From: Corynebacterium glyciniphilum AJ 3170
Lineage (GTDB): Bacteria; Actinomycetota; Actinomycetes; Mycobacteriales; Mycobacteriaceae
Direction: 5' to 3'
DNA length: 64,000 nt
NCBI RefSeq assembly: GCF_007673095.1
Contig: NZ_VDYZ01000010.1
Span: 101,296 to 165,295 of the forward strand
The notes beneath the pieces are model-generated. The model was not told the origin of the DNA. It was given only the letters and a program-made list of their open reading frames with translations, and made no database searches. The position numbers and the translations under genes were made by a program. This document shows positions 34,698 through 43,413 of this stretch, piece by piece. Within the stretch, counting starts at the first letter, position 1. Each line of letters opens with the position of its first letter.

Positions 34698-35525
34698 TCA
34701 CCACTCGATCCCCAGCATCTCGGCGCTCCGCTCCCAGTGACCCTGCACAATCGCGGGGTCATAGGCTTGCCGGTTCGTACGTCCGATTCGTCGGGGCGTC
34801 GCGTAGTACTTGCCCGACTGCCACGTCTCGTCCGGCCGTCCGTCGATGAAATGTCGGAGGCGCGCGCCGCCGCGTTCCGGCGAGACGAGAAACGTTTTCA
34901 GCGCGCCGTGGTAGATGCGTTGAAAGGAGCTGTCGGTGTCTGAGGCGAAGTTCGTCGCGACGATACCGGGATGGAATGCCACCGCAGAAAGCCCCTGCGC
35001 ATGGAAACGTTCGTGCAGTCCCATGGTGAACAGGATGTTCGCCAGTTTGGCGTTGCCGTAGGCCAGGTTCGGCGAGAAGTCCTGCCAGGTGTTCAGATCG
35101 TCGAGAGTGATCCGGCCGAACAAGCGCGCGCCAATGCTGGAGGTGGCGACCACTGCCGCCTGACTGTCGACGAGGAGGTCGATCAACAGGTGCGTGAGCA
35201 GCGTCGGGGCGAGATGGTTGACCTGGAAGGTCATCTCGAACCCGTCCGGGGTCGCTGTGGGGCCTGAGAAGATCCCGCCGGCATTGTTCGCCAGGACGTC
35301 GATGCGATCGCAGGTCCTGCGGAGCGTCGCCGCGAGTTCGCGGACATCGTCCAGTCGGGTGAAGTCTGCGCAGTGGTAGTCGGCCCCGAGTTCATCGGCG
35401 ACCGCCCGGGTTTTCTCCGGTGAGCGTCCGACGAGGACCAGTCGTGTATCGCTGTCGGCGAGTTGACGGCTGGCCGCGGCGCCGATTCCGTCGCTGGCTC
35501 CGGTGATCACGAGGGTGCGTGTCAT
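34698..35525 (-). CDS. SDR-family oxidoreductase (retinol-dehydrogenase-like)
   Basis: A 275-aa SDR. TGASDGIG is at residues 7-14, NNAGG near 86, and catalytic Ser, Tyr and Lys fall in SSIGAR then YGNAKLAN. The short helix FHPGIVATNFASD after it is typical of the retinol dehydrogenase/light-dependent reductase-like group. It is the last gene of a TetR-SDR-SDR operon and overlaps the preceding SDR stop by 4 bp. Confidence 0.87.
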   Translation of the reverse strand: MTRTLVITGASDGIGAAASRQLADSDTRLVLVGRSPEKTRAVADELGADYHCADFTRLDDVRELAATLRRTCDRIDVLANNAGGIFSGPTATPDGFEMTFQVNHLAPTLLTHLLIDLLVDSQAAVVATSSIGARLFGRITLDDLNTWQDFSPNLAYGNAKLANILFTMGLHERFHAQGLSAVAFHPGIVATNFASDTDSSFQRIYHGALKTFLVSPERGGARLRHFIDGRPDETWQSGKYYATPRRIGRTNRQAYDPAIVQGHWERSAEMLGIEW

Positions 35526-36478
35526 GTGTTGTCCTCCTGGTGGATGAATGGTGTGGTGAGGCGTTCGACGGAATCCCACAGTCGTCGTTCGCGATCCGGG
35601 TCGTAGGACTCCGGTGAGGAGGCCGCGACATGGTCCCGGTCGATGTAGGCGCCACTCGGTGCGCGGATATCACCGACGACCGCCTCGGCGAGCAGTGCTC
35701 CGGCCTTCGCCGGTGTCGTAGCCAGTGGCGTCATCGTCAGTGCTGGCATGAGCCGTCTCATCGCGAACCGGGACAGTACGTCGGCGTCCCGCGTGAGGCC
35801 GGTGCCGGGGACCAGTCCGGGGTTGTATCCGTACACCGCTGGACCGGTGGGGAATCGGCGGGCGTATTCGTGGAGCAGGTGGATCGCGGCCAGTTTGCTG
35901 GTCGAATAGGCTGTGCGTCCGGCCCTGGTACGTCCCGGTGGTGAGAATGCGCCGGTGTGCGCCAGGATGTCGGTGGGTAACCACCGGGGTCCGGGCACCA
36001 TGCCCAGGTTGTGGCGCAGATCCCCGAAGTGAGTGTCGCTGACGGTGACGACGACCCGGCCGCCGGGACGGACGTACTCGTGCAGCGTGCGGAACAGAAT
36101 GTGGTTCGCCAGGACATTGACGGCGAACGTCGCCTCGAAGCCGTCGACAGTTTCTACCAGTGTTGACGTGTGCTGCACTCCGGCGTTGCAGACGATTGCA
36201 CCCAGGGGCGGGAGATCGCCGGTGTCACAGCGGTGGGCGACGGTGGTCGCGGCCGCGTAGACGCTATGCAAAGACGCCAGATCGGTGGGAATGGCAGATA
36301 CCGTTCCTTCCGCTTTCTGCAGGTCCGCGACGACATCTCTGGCATCGCCGCGGCTGAGGAGTACAAGGTGTGTGCCAGGCTGGCGGGTCAGCAGTCGCTG
36401 TGCCGCGACGCGACCGATGCCGCGGGTCGCTCCGGTCATCACGATGGTCTGGTTCATCGTATGGGGCAATGTTCTCAC
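35522..36478 (-). CDS. SDR-family oxidoreductase (protochlorophyllide-reductase-like)
   Basis: A 318-aa SDR with TGATRGIG near residue 15 and catalytic YSTSKLAAIHLL. The long insertion between strand and active site resembles light-dependent protochlorophyllide reductase relatives. Its GTG at 36478 overlaps the TetR stop as GTGA, so this start is chosen although an ATG at 36457 is also possible. Co-operonic with a second SDR; both are probably repressed by the TetR protein. Confidence 0.85.
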   Translation of the reverse strand: MRTLPHTMNQTIVMTGATRGIGRVAAQRLLTRQPGTHLVLLSRGDARDVVADLQKAEGTVSAIPTDLASLHSVYAAATTVAHRCDTGDLPPLGAIVCNAGVQHTSTLVETVDGFEATFAVNVLANHILFRTLHEYVRPGGRVVVTVSDTHFGDLRHNLGMVPGPRWLPTDILAHTGAFSPPGRTRAGRTAYSTSKLAAIHLLHEYARRFPTGPAVYGYNPGLVPGTGLTRDADVLSRFAMRRLMPALTMTPLATTPAKAGALLAEAVVGDIRAPSGAYIDRDHVAASSPESYDPDRERRLWDSVERLTTPFIHQEDNT

Positions 36479-37110
36479 CTCTCCGGGGCAGGGTTGGGGA
36501 GCCCGTGGGATGGTGCTCCCGTGATCGCCTGGACGAGGAGGGAGACGTCCGCGTCCGGAAGGAGCCCGGTCGCGTCATCGGGGCCCATGAAAGCCGCCCG
36601 AGAGAGGATCGTGCCGATGATGAGATGGGTCGCGGAGTTCGCATCGCCGGCGAGTCGCTCGTCCCGCTCCTCGGCACGCTCGAGGACGGCGGCGAGGTGG
36701 TCACGGGTTGGTTCGAGCACACTGTGCCGGACGATGGCGGCGAGTTCGGGGTCGTGCGCAGCTTCCCCGACCAGTGCCACGAGCGTCGCTCCGACGGCTC
36801 CGGACAGCACGCGGCGCTTGTGGGCCAGCAATTCGATGAGATCGCCCTCCGTCGTTCCGGTGTCAACGTCGGCGCTTTCGGTCTCGGCGATCTGGGCTGC
36901 CGCAGCAAGGAGGAGGTCACGCTTCGAGGGCCACCGGCGGTACAGCGTCGCAGTCGAGACGCCGGCCCGCTTGGCGACAGCGGCGGTAGTCAGCGCGGCG
37001 TAGCCGTTCTCGGCCAGCAGCGCGAGGACGGCCTTCATGATCGCCGGCGTCAGCGTGGTGTTCACCGGGCGCCCTCGGGCGCTCCCGGGTTGGTCATCGG
37101 CGGCAGCCAT
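36475..37110 (-). CDS. TetR-family regulator
   Basis: A 211-aa regulator. The N-terminal domain has IMKAVLALLAENGYAALTTA, AVAKRAGVSTATLYRRW and PSKRDLLLAAAA, complete for TetR. The C-terminal domain matches TetR_C_11-like proteins (HSVLEPTRDHLAAVLERA). The ATG at 37110 has GGAAGG upstream. It heads an operon with two SDR genes that overlap it, and a symmetrical operator lies directly upstream, so autoregulation is likely. Confidence 0.88.
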   Translation of the reverse strand: MAAADDQPGSARGRPVNTTLTPAIMKAVLALLAENGYAALTTAAVAKRAGVSTATLYRRWPSKRDLLLAAAAQIAETESADVDTGTTEGDLIELLAHKRRVLSGAVGATLVALVGEAAHDPELAAIVRHSVLEPTRDHLAAVLERAEERDERLAGDANSATHLIIGTILSRAAFMGPDDATGLLPDADVSLLVQAITGAPSHGLPNPAPER

Positions 37111-37131
37111 GGCACCTTCCTTTTTCGATAC

Positions 37132-37147
37132 GAAACGGGTTCGTTTC
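37132..37147. promoter_or_regulatory. TetR operator
   Basis: GAAACGGGTTCGTTTC has 6-bp arms (GAAACG and CGTTTC) around GGTT. It lies 22-37 bp upstream of the TetR start and fits a self-repression site for the TetR-SDR-SDR operon. Confidence 0.65.
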
Positions 37148-37256
37148 ATAACCTAGTCGAACCGGTGTGACGCCGCAATCAGTACTCGGTTTGGACCATG
37201 ACGGTGATAGATCATTGGCTCTGTAGTTAGACCATGATCTCCCGCACGCTGACAGC

Positions 37257-37898
37257 ATGACCATTGAATTCTGGATCACCTCGATCATCGTGACCGCGAC
37301 ACCAGGGACCGGGGCGCTGTTCACCGTCGCCGCCGGCCTGAACCGTGGCATTCGTGCCGGGCTGATCGCCGCGGTGGGCTGCACTCTGGGCATCGTTCCT
37401 CACCTTGTGCTCGCCCTGTCCGGTGCAGCGGCAGTGTTCGCGGCGAGTCCCGTCGCTTTCGGCGTCCTCAAGTGGCTCGGTGTCGCCTACCTGCTGTACA
37501 TGGCGTGGGGGACCTGGCACCAGACAGGGGTGCTGGCACCCGACACCAACGAGACTGACGGCGCTGACGAGAGTTCACCGGTGGCGGGGCCGTCCTCCGG
37601 GAAGGTGATCGCAAACGCTGTTCTGGTGAATCTGCTCAACCCGAAGCTCACCGTGTTCTTCTTCGTCTTCCTGCCCCTGTTCGTTGACACCGGGGCTGAC
37701 GGTGCCGTCCTAGAGATGGCGATCCTTGGTGTCGCGTTCATGCTGGTCACCCTCCTGATCTTCGCGGTCTACGGTGCGTGCGCCGCCTGGTTGCGCCGGT
37801 ACGTGGTCGGGCGACCGGTGGTGATGGTGTGGACCGGGAGGGTATTCGCCGTATCGTTCGTCGTCCTCGCGGTGATGCTCGCCCTGACTCAGCAGTGA
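37257..37898 (+). CDS. LysE/RhtB-family amino-acid exporter
   Basis: A 213-aa membrane protein with five or six helices. It begins with the conserved ITSIIVTATPGTGALFTVAAG (TPG motif) and GIRAGLIAAVGCTLG, and the central NAVLVNLLNPKLTVFF motif is intact. Members export amino acids such as Lys, Thr or homoserine lactones. It is divergent from the TetR operon and its end overlaps the convergent MocR-type gene by 10 bp. Confidence 0.9.
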   Translation: MTIEFWITSIIVTATPGTGALFTVAAGLNRGIRAGLIAAVGCTLGIVPHLVLALSGAAAVFAASPVAFGVLKWLGVAYLLYMAWGTWHQTGVLAPDTNETDGADESSPVAGPSSGKVIANAVLVNLLNPKLTVFFFVFLPLFVDTGADGAVLEMAILGVAFMLVTLLIFAVYGACAAWLRRYVVGRPVVMVWTGRVFAVSFVVLAVMLALTQQ

Positions 37899-39307
37899 GT
37901 GTCTCGTACGAACTCACCGAGTTGCCGGATGGCCGCGTCAAGACGCCGCGAGGCATGCGGACCGTACCCGATAACCACACCGGGCGGGCCCGGGCCGGCG
38001 CGGTGGCTCGACAAGGGTTGCACCGCGAGGCCGACATTGCGGGCTCGTGCAGCGAGTACGACGTCATCGACGTGGTCGGGCAGGCGGACGAGGACATGCA
38101 GGCCCGCGGCAACACCGTCGACGGAGCATCCGGGGAGGTAGCGGTGGATCGCATCCACAGCTGCGTCACGGCGCTCCCGGTGCCGTAACCGGAGGCTGCG
38201 CAGGTGACGCTCCAGCACACCGTTCTCGATCAGATCGGCGAGGGCGAGCTGGGGCAGGGCAGGAGAGCCCAGGTCCGTCGCCCACCGCAGCTCAGCAAGG
38301 TCATCCCGAAGTGGGTCGGGGGCAACCATCCAACCGAGACGAAGCGCCGGAGCAAGGACCTTCGACAGGCTGGAGACATGGACGATGCGGTCCGGGGCCA
38401 TGGGGTGCATGGCCCGGACAGGGGAGCGGTCGTAGCGGTACTCGGAGTCGTAGTCGTCCTCGATGATGTACCCGCCGGTCGACCGGGCCCAGTCCACCAG
38501 GGCGCGACGGCGTTCGGGGGACAGGACGACCCCGGTCGGGAACTGGTGGGCCGGGGTGACCACGACGGCACGCACACCGGAACGAGAGAGCGCGGCAACA
38601 TCTATGCCGGAGGCATCGACCGGGACGGGATGAAGCTCGTCCAGCCAGTAGTTCAGGATCCGGCGGTTGCCCTCCGCGCCGGGATCCTCGACGGCACAGT
38701 CGGTGATGCCGCGGCGACGCAGCACCTGCGCGAGCAGGCTGAGAGCTCCGGTCACTCCGGCAGTGACGATGATCTGCTGCGGTGAGACGCTCAGCCCACG
38801 GCTGCGGCCCAACCACGACGCCAGCGCCGCCCGCAGTGCCGGAACGCCAGCGGGATCGGCGTACCCCAGTTGATCCGGTGTCGCCGTGTCGAGGACGCGT
38901 CGTTCCGCACGCAGCCACGCTGCCCGCGGAAAAGCGCTGATGTCCGGTACCCCGGTGGAAATGTTCAGTAACTCTCTGTGCTCTGCGAGTTCCGTGGTGG
39001 TGTCAGAGGCCGCCGTGCTCGGCGGTGAGGATGGTGGGGCTGGCGGGGAGATTGGGGCGGCAACTTCGGTACCGCCACCCCGGTTGGTGACCAGGAGGCC
39101 TTCCTCCGTCAGGCGCCGGTACGCCTCCACGACGGTGCCACGCGACATCTGTAGTTCCGTGGCGAGCGTCCGTGTCGCGGGCAGGCGGTTACCGGGCCGG
39201 AGCACCGCGTTAGCGATCGCTGCACGTAGCTGCTCGGCGAGCCACGCCGTCCTGCCACGTGGTGGAGCTTCGGTGGGGTCGAGGGAGAGGAAAGTTGAAC
39301 CGGTCAT
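37889..39307 (-). CDS. MocR/PdxR-type regulator (GntR domain plus aminotransferase fold)
   Basis: A 472-aa protein. A GntR winged helix covers residues about 15-80 (AIANAVLRPGNRLPATRTLA, SRGTVVEAYRRLTEEGLLV). The rest is a type I aminotransferase-like domain with GVTGALSLLAQ, the DDYDSEYRYD loop and the PLP-Lys in SSLSKVLAPALRLGW. MocR regulators in actinobacteria often act on vitamin B6 genes (PdxR), but here no pdxST is adjacent; the convergent LysE-type exporter is a possible target. Confidence 0.88.
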   Translation of the reverse strand: MTGSTFLSLDPTEAPPRGRTAWLAEQLRAAIANAVLRPGNRLPATRTLATELQMSRGTVVEAYRRLTEEGLLVTNRGGGTEVAAPISPPAPPSSPPSTAASDTTTELAEHRELLNISTGVPDISAFPRAAWLRAERRVLDTATPDQLGYADPAGVPALRAALASWLGRSRGLSVSPQQIIVTAGVTGALSLLAQVLRRRGITDCAVEDPGAEGNRRILNYWLDELHPVPVDASGIDVAALSRSGVRAVVVTPAHQFPTGVVLSPERRRALVDWARSTGGYIIEDDYDSEYRYDRSPVRAMHPMAPDRIVHVSSLSKVLAPALRLGWMVAPDPLRDDLAELRWATDLGSPALPQLALADLIENGVLERHLRSLRLRHRERRDAAVDAIHRYLPGCSVDGVAAGLHVLVRLPDHVDDVVLAARARNVGLAVQPLSSHRAGPGPPGVVIGYGPHASRRLDAAIRQLGEFVRDTHC

Positions 39308-39355
39308 GTGATGCAGGAGTCTACGTGGGTAGTGATGATCTGAAACAGTCGCTGG

Positions 39356-40123
39356 TTACGCCTTCCGACCCTTTTCGTCAGGCGAGTGATGAGAAGCCTG
39401 TGGCTGCAGTAGATCCGCAAGGTCGGTGCCGGCGCGAAGTAGAGCGTCAGAGCGTGCCGCGATGTCCTGGAGCCGCCGTCGGAGAGAATCCCGGGCATCT
39501 GCAGTCGTGCCGAGGGTGTCCAGTGATGTCATCACGGCCCGGACGGCGGGGATGCCGTAGTTACCGGCCCGGAGTGCGGTGATGATGCGGGCATCCCGTA
39601 CGGCACCAGGTGGGTATCGCCGTGGAGCTCGCTGTGACTCCCGCTCCGGCGTGATCAACCCCTCATGTTCCCAGTACCGGAGTGTTGAGGACCGTACACC
39701 GAGTGCTGAGGAGAGCTCGGTGATGGTCATTGCATCGGTGGGGTCCACAGGTGCGTCGTCGAGGCTCTCGTCGAGGATCTAGTCGAGCGCGTGGAGTGCG
39801 GTGATGGTCTCGTCTCGGGAATGTGCCAGATTGACATGGAGGGCCCCAACTGTGGCGATGGCCTCGTTATATGGCAGGGCATACAGCTGGCGCATGGTCA
39901 ATCGGGCGAGCGCCGGGCCCACCGCAAAGGCTAAACGTCGGTATGCGCGCAATGCGGTGAGATGCACGCCGGTGAACTGGCGGTAACCGTTAGTCTGCCG
40001 GTGTGCAGACGGGATCACGTGAAGACCCTCAAGGTCTCGAACCTGTTGTACGGAGTAGTCAGTTACGGCTGCGAGTTCGCCAGTCGAGTACCACCGCAGA
40101 GTCGGTGCGCCGTCGTCTTTCAT
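39356..40123 (-). pseudogene. Double-MerR regulator split by an in-frame amber codon
   Basis: One frame runs from the ATG at 40123 (GGAGGG upstream) to 39356 and is interrupted only by TAG at 39779-39781, about 114 codons in. The first half has a MerR-type domain (WYSTGELAAVTDYSVQQVRDL with GYRQFTG); the second has a full MerR helix-turn-helix (MTITELSSALGVRSSTLRYW then EHEGLITP). The two halves, read through, form a double-MerR architecture of about 255 aa. Either the gene is broken or two smaller proteins are made. Divergent from the DUF6194 gene. Confidence 0.78.
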
Positions 40124-40164
40124 CCGGGAACCCTCCATAAGCACTTCATTTTTACACTTCAACC

Positions 40165-40668
40165 ATGTCGATGGATCAGATCTTGTCAGATGTCCGTAAC
40201 TACGAAGGGCTCCTTGAACTTTGGCCTGAGTCGGGGAGTGAACACCCGGTGCAGTCATGGGGTGATCGCTTCTTCTATTTCGCCCCGGATGGTGAGGTAC
40301 CGGGCAACCGGCAGCCGTACGCCACCATCATCACGAAAAACTATCCCGACGACGGTCGATCGCACCTCGACGCCGAGGGGCGGTGGCGCCTGAACATCCA
40401 CGTCGGGACACGGGTTTTCGCCGAGGTGGTCGGGTATCCTCCGTCGAACTTCGACGCATCGCGCGTGGACTACAGCGTTGATGATGTGTTCCTCCCGCAC
40501 CCGCTGTATGGCGCTTACGGGTGGATATGCGTCGTGAATCCAGAAGGCACGACCGTGGACCATGCGCGGATGCTGCTTCGTGGGGCCCACGAGGATGACA
40601 GGCGACGGGTGGAGCGGCGAGCACGTGGCACAGCATCCTCGAGCATCGGATACTGGAGGAATGACTGA
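40165..40668 (+). CDS. DUF6194-family protein
   Basis: A 167-aa soluble protein with GDRFFYFAPDGEVPGNRQPY, then RLNIHVGTR and DVFLPHPLYGAYGWICVVNP, which together are the DUF6194 signature. Function is unknown. Its ATG lies 41 bp from the divergent double-MerR gene, and its end overlaps the DNA-glycosylase start by 8 bp, so it is co-expressed with the glycosylase and is likely regulated by the MerR protein. Confidence 0.8.
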   Translation: MSMDQILSDVRNYEGLLELWPESGSEHPVQSWGDRFFYFAPDGEVPGNRQPYATIITKNYPDDGRSHLDAEGRWRLNIHVGTRVFAEVVGYPPSNFDASRVDYSVDDVFLPHPLYGAYGWICVVNPEGTTVDHARMLLRGAHEDDRRRVERRARGTASSSIGYWRND

Positions 40669-41557
40669 CCCTGAGATGACCCGGACGATGGCCCCGCTCT
40701 TCGTATCGCCGGTAGTGCTCGATACGTTCCGACGCCACGGCGACGACATGATTGACCGCTGGGACGGCCGACGGTTCACACGTGCCGTCGATACCGGGGA
40801 CGGTGTGGAGGCCGTCCAGATTGATGTGGGCGCAGAGCCCGGCCCGACAAACTGGACGGTGACGCTCAGCGGGGACCCGTCTGACATTGAGGGCGTGGTT
40901 GGTCGGCAGTTCATCGTCGGTGATGCTGCTGGCGCGCGGTGGGAGGATGCCTGCCCCGAGGTGACGGGGAAAGTGCCCCGCGAGTTCATCGAGTCTGCAG
41001 CGGTGGTGCGATCCACATCGCTGTTCCAGTCGGTGGTCCGGTGCGTGACTGCCCAGCAGGTCAACCTCGAGTTCGCCTCCGTCCTGCGACAACGTCTGGC
41101 GACACGGCTCGGCATCTACCATTCCGTCGGAGATACGGGCGCGTACTGGTTGGATATCGACACGGCGCTGGGAACCTCGGTGGAGGAACTGCGGGAGATG
41201 CAGCTCAGCGGTATGAAAGCCAGATGCATCCTGGCGACGGCCCGGGCAATCGCCGATGGTGTCCTCGACAGTCAGACGCTCGCGGACCTTGATGACGTTG
41301 AACTACGTCGCCGTCTGACAGCGATTCCGGGTATCGGACGGTGGACCGCCGACTGGGTGATGATCCGCTGGTTCGACCGCCCACTGGTTGCAGCCGGGGA
41401 CCTCGGTGTGAGGAAAGCGATCCGCTGGCTGCATGACCTTCCGGAGATGCCGAGCGAACGTACCGTTCGTGAGCTCACCGCACACTGGGGTGAGGACGCC
41501 GCCGTCATTCAGGCGGCGGTGATGGAGGCGTTCAACCGTCACAACGCCCGGGGCTGA
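40661..41557 (+). CDS. DNA-3-methyladenine glycosylase (HhH-GPD type)
   Basis: A 298-aa base-excision repair enzyme. The helix-hairpin-helix is LTAIPGIGRWTADWVMIR with the catalytic Asp in GDLGVRKAIRWL, and the earlier region has SLFQSVVRCVTAQQVNLEF, as in AlkA-like enzymes. The ATG at 40661 is set by GGAGGA just upstream. It removes alkylated bases from DNA. It is translationally coupled to the DUF6194 gene, and its last codons overlap the convergent RCC1-repeat gene by 26 bp. Confidence 0.88.
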   Translation: MTDPEMTRTMAPLFVSPVVLDTFRRHGDDMIDRWDGRRFTRAVDTGDGVEAVQIDVGAEPGPTNWTVTLSGDPSDIEGVVGRQFIVGDAAGARWEDACPEVTGKVPREFIESAAVVRSTSLFQSVVRCVTAQQVNLEFASVLRQRLATRLGIYHSVGDTGAYWLDIDTALGTSVEELREMQLSGMKARCILATARAIADGVLDSQTLADLDDVELRRRLTAIPGIGRWTADWVMIRWFDRPLVAAGDLGVRKAIRWLHDLPEMPSERTVRELTAHWGEDAAVIQAAVMEAFNRHNARG

Positions 41558-42410
41558 GACGGCCGGCCCACGTTGCGATGTCTCGCCGGCCGTCAGCACC
41601 GTTCCCTGCACTGACGAGAGAGCCATCGGAACACAATCCGATCGTATGGGTGGAGCCCGCTGCGACCGCGACAACGTGTTCCCATTTCTCGACATCACAC
41701 TGGCCGTGACTGTTGTCGCCGACTGCTAGAACACGGCCTGAAGCAGTCACCCCCACCGCATGCTGGCTCCCCGCGGACACCGTGACAATATCTTCCCACG
41801 TGTCGACGTCGGCCAATCCAATGGTTGGTGCCCCGGTGATGAGAACCCGCCTGTCGGCTTTCAGCCCGACCGTGTAGACCGAATCGGCTTCGACGGCGGT
41901 GAGATTCCTCCACGCCTCCACCCCGCATTGACCTCGTTGGTTATTTCCCGTGGCCACTGCGGATCCATCGTCGCGGAGCCCGACCGAATGCCAATCACCG
42001 CACGATACAGCCACGATGTCTCTCCATCTGCTCACATCACAGGCGCTCTCGGTGGTCCGGCCGGTCGCCAATACGGTGCCATCGGAGCAGACTCCGAGTG
42101 TCCGCCGCCAGCCCGCTGCTATCGCCGCTATGTCACGCCAGGCCCCGGTGTCGCACTGGTGGTCGTGATTCCATCCGGTCGCCAATACGGTGCCGTCCGA
42201 GCGGAGACCGACAGTATGCGATTTGCCGGTGTTCCTGGCGGTATGGACATTCCCCGCGGCTACGGCGACGACATTGTTCCAGTGGTCGACATCGCATTCT
42301 CCGGCTCGGCCGTCACCGACGGCGACCACGGTTCCGTCTTGCCGCACCGCGACTGAATGTCGCCTGGCTGCCGCGAGCACCAGTCTGCGACCTCGCTCCA
42401 TTGTCTTCAC
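41532..42410 (-). CDS. RCC1-repeat beta-propeller protein
   Basis: A 292-aa protein made of about six or seven degenerate repeats of roughly 39 residues with the pattern DGTVLATGxN...QCDVxxWRDIVAVAAGxxHTVGL. No signal peptide is visible. RCC1-like propellers are protein-interaction scaffolds. The second repeat boundary has an extra segment ARNTGKS. It lies 33 bp downstream of the zeta-type gene on the same strand, so it may be a third gene of the toxin-antitoxin operon. Confidence 0.8.
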   Translation of the reverse strand: MKTMERGRRLVLAAARRHSVAVRQDGTVVAVGDGRAGECDVDHWNNVVAVAAGNVHTARNTGKSHTVGLRSDGTVLATGWNHDHQCDTGAWRDIAAIAAGWRRTLGVCSDGTVLATGRTTESACDVSRWRDIVAVSCGDWHSVGLRDDGSAVATGNNQRGQCGVEAWRNLTAVEADSVYTVGLKADRRVLITGAPTIGLADVDTWEDIVTVSAGSQHAVGVTASGRVLAVGDNSHGQCDVEKWEHVVAVAAGSTHTIGLCSDGSLVSAGNGADGRRDIATWAGRLSPGRCDG

Positions 42411-42443
42411 ATGGAGAGAGTACGTGCTCGCTATGCACTCAGG

Positions 42444-43022
42444 TTAGAGGCTGGTAAGAGGAGTCGGTGTCCATGACGGCCAACTGGACTTCGCCGTCTG
42501 TCGGCCACGGTCGAAGGATGCGATGCGACGGTAGGGAACCTCTGGAAGGCTGTTGTCGAGAAACTCGGCGTAATCGGCGAGCGCGGCCGCTTGTGCTACC
42601 AGCGGCCATAGACGGTCATAGCGTTCGCGGATTTTGTGCTCTGGGACAGCGTGACCGCCGTGCGCTACGCGGTGTCGGACGCGGTGGAGGGTGATTTCGG
42701 CAGGCACCATGATCACGTGGAGTAACACGAGATATCCGCGGGCCTGTGCTTCTCCGACTAGTTCGAGCTTGCTGGGATGGCTGAACACCGTCTCGGCGAT
42801 GAACGACCTGCCATCTGTTAAGAGTTGCAGACGGGTCGATGCCGCTATGCGAGCGGCTTCGTATGCATGCTCGGCCTGGCTATCTGGCCACCGCTCTGCG
42901 GCGATGACGTCCGCGTTGATAAATGGGAGCAGGGGTGAAGCAGGCTGGAGAACGCGCGTAACGTATGTTGACTTTCCTGCTCCGTTGGGTCCGACAAGTA
43001 AGTGCAGGACGGGCGTGGTCAT
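42444..43022 (-). CDS. Zeta-toxin-like AAA kinase
   Basis: A 192-aa P-loop protein. Walker A is GPNGAGKST at residues 11-19, followed by the NADVIAAERWPDSQAEHAYE region that matches the substrate-binding loop of zeta and related P-loop kinases. Its ATG overlaps the antitoxin stop (TAATG). Zeta toxins phosphorylate UDP-N-acetylglucosamine; in ParD-like/zeta pairs from actinobacteria the real target is not established. The C-terminal FDRGRQTAKSSW is a short tail. Confidence 0.82.
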   Translation of the reverse strand: MTTPVLHLLVGPNGAGKSTYVTRVLQPASPLLPFINADVIAAERWPDSQAEHAYEAARIAASTRLQLLTDGRSFIAETVFSHPSKLELVGEAQARGYLVLLHVIMVPAEITLHRVRHRVAHGGHAVPEHKIRERYDRLWPLVAQAAALADYAEFLDNSLPEVPYRRIASFDRGRQTAKSSWPSWTPTPLTSL

Positions 43023-43387
43023 TATTGGGGGGACGGCCCGCGCATCTCAAGGTCGCCGTCGGGTGTGCCGGCGACCCACGAGTTAAGTCCCTGACTCCGG
43101 AACTCCTCCTCGAAGTTGAGGGACTGGCGAAGCTCTTCCTGACGTTCAGTGATTCTGGTGCGGGCGATGGCCTGTTCCCGGTCAGTGAGGTCGTCGTAGG
43201 AACGGGTACCGCTGAGAACCGCTTCGATGTCTCGGAGGTTCACGTTGTGTGCACGCTCGAACTCACGGCCGATCCGGGCCCAGTGCGCGATCTGCTGCGC
43301 GGTGCTACGGGAGTTGGACGGTGCGACGGCAGTGGCAGCATCGTAGACATCGTCGGGAAGTCTGGTCGGTGAGCTACTCATGCTCAT
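43022..43387 (-). CDS. ParD-like antitoxin
   Basis: A 121-aa protein. The N-terminal half has a ribbon-helix-helix-like start (RLPDDVYDAATAVAPSNSRS and TAQQIAHWARIGREFE), typical of ParD-like antitoxins encoded before zeta-type toxins. Two close ATGs are possible (43387 and 43381). It overlaps the toxin gene by one base and carries a symmetrical operator immediately upstream. Confidence 0.78.
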   Translation of the reverse strand: MSMSSSPTRLPDDVYDAATAVAPSNSRSTAQQIAHWARIGREFERAHNVNLRDIEAVLSGTRSYDDLTDREQAIARTRITERQEELRQSLNFEEEFRSQGLNSWVAGTPDGDLEMRGPSPQ

Positions 43388-43389
43388 AG

Positions 43390-43406
43390 TGTAGCGAAAT
43401 GCTACA
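43390..43406. promoter_or_regulatory. Toxin-antitoxin operator
   Basis: TGTAGCGAAATGCTACA is a 17-bp inverted repeat with perfect 6-bp arms (TGTAGC and GCTACA). It lies a few bases upstream of the antitoxin start, a typical place for self-repression by the antitoxin complex. Confidence 0.65.
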
Positions 43407-43413
43407 GGACCGT

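Noticed and set aside
37889..37898. Overlap of LysE-type and MocR-type genes as a misannotated end
   Set aside because: Both C-termini fit their families; a 10-bp convergent overlap is harmless and common here.
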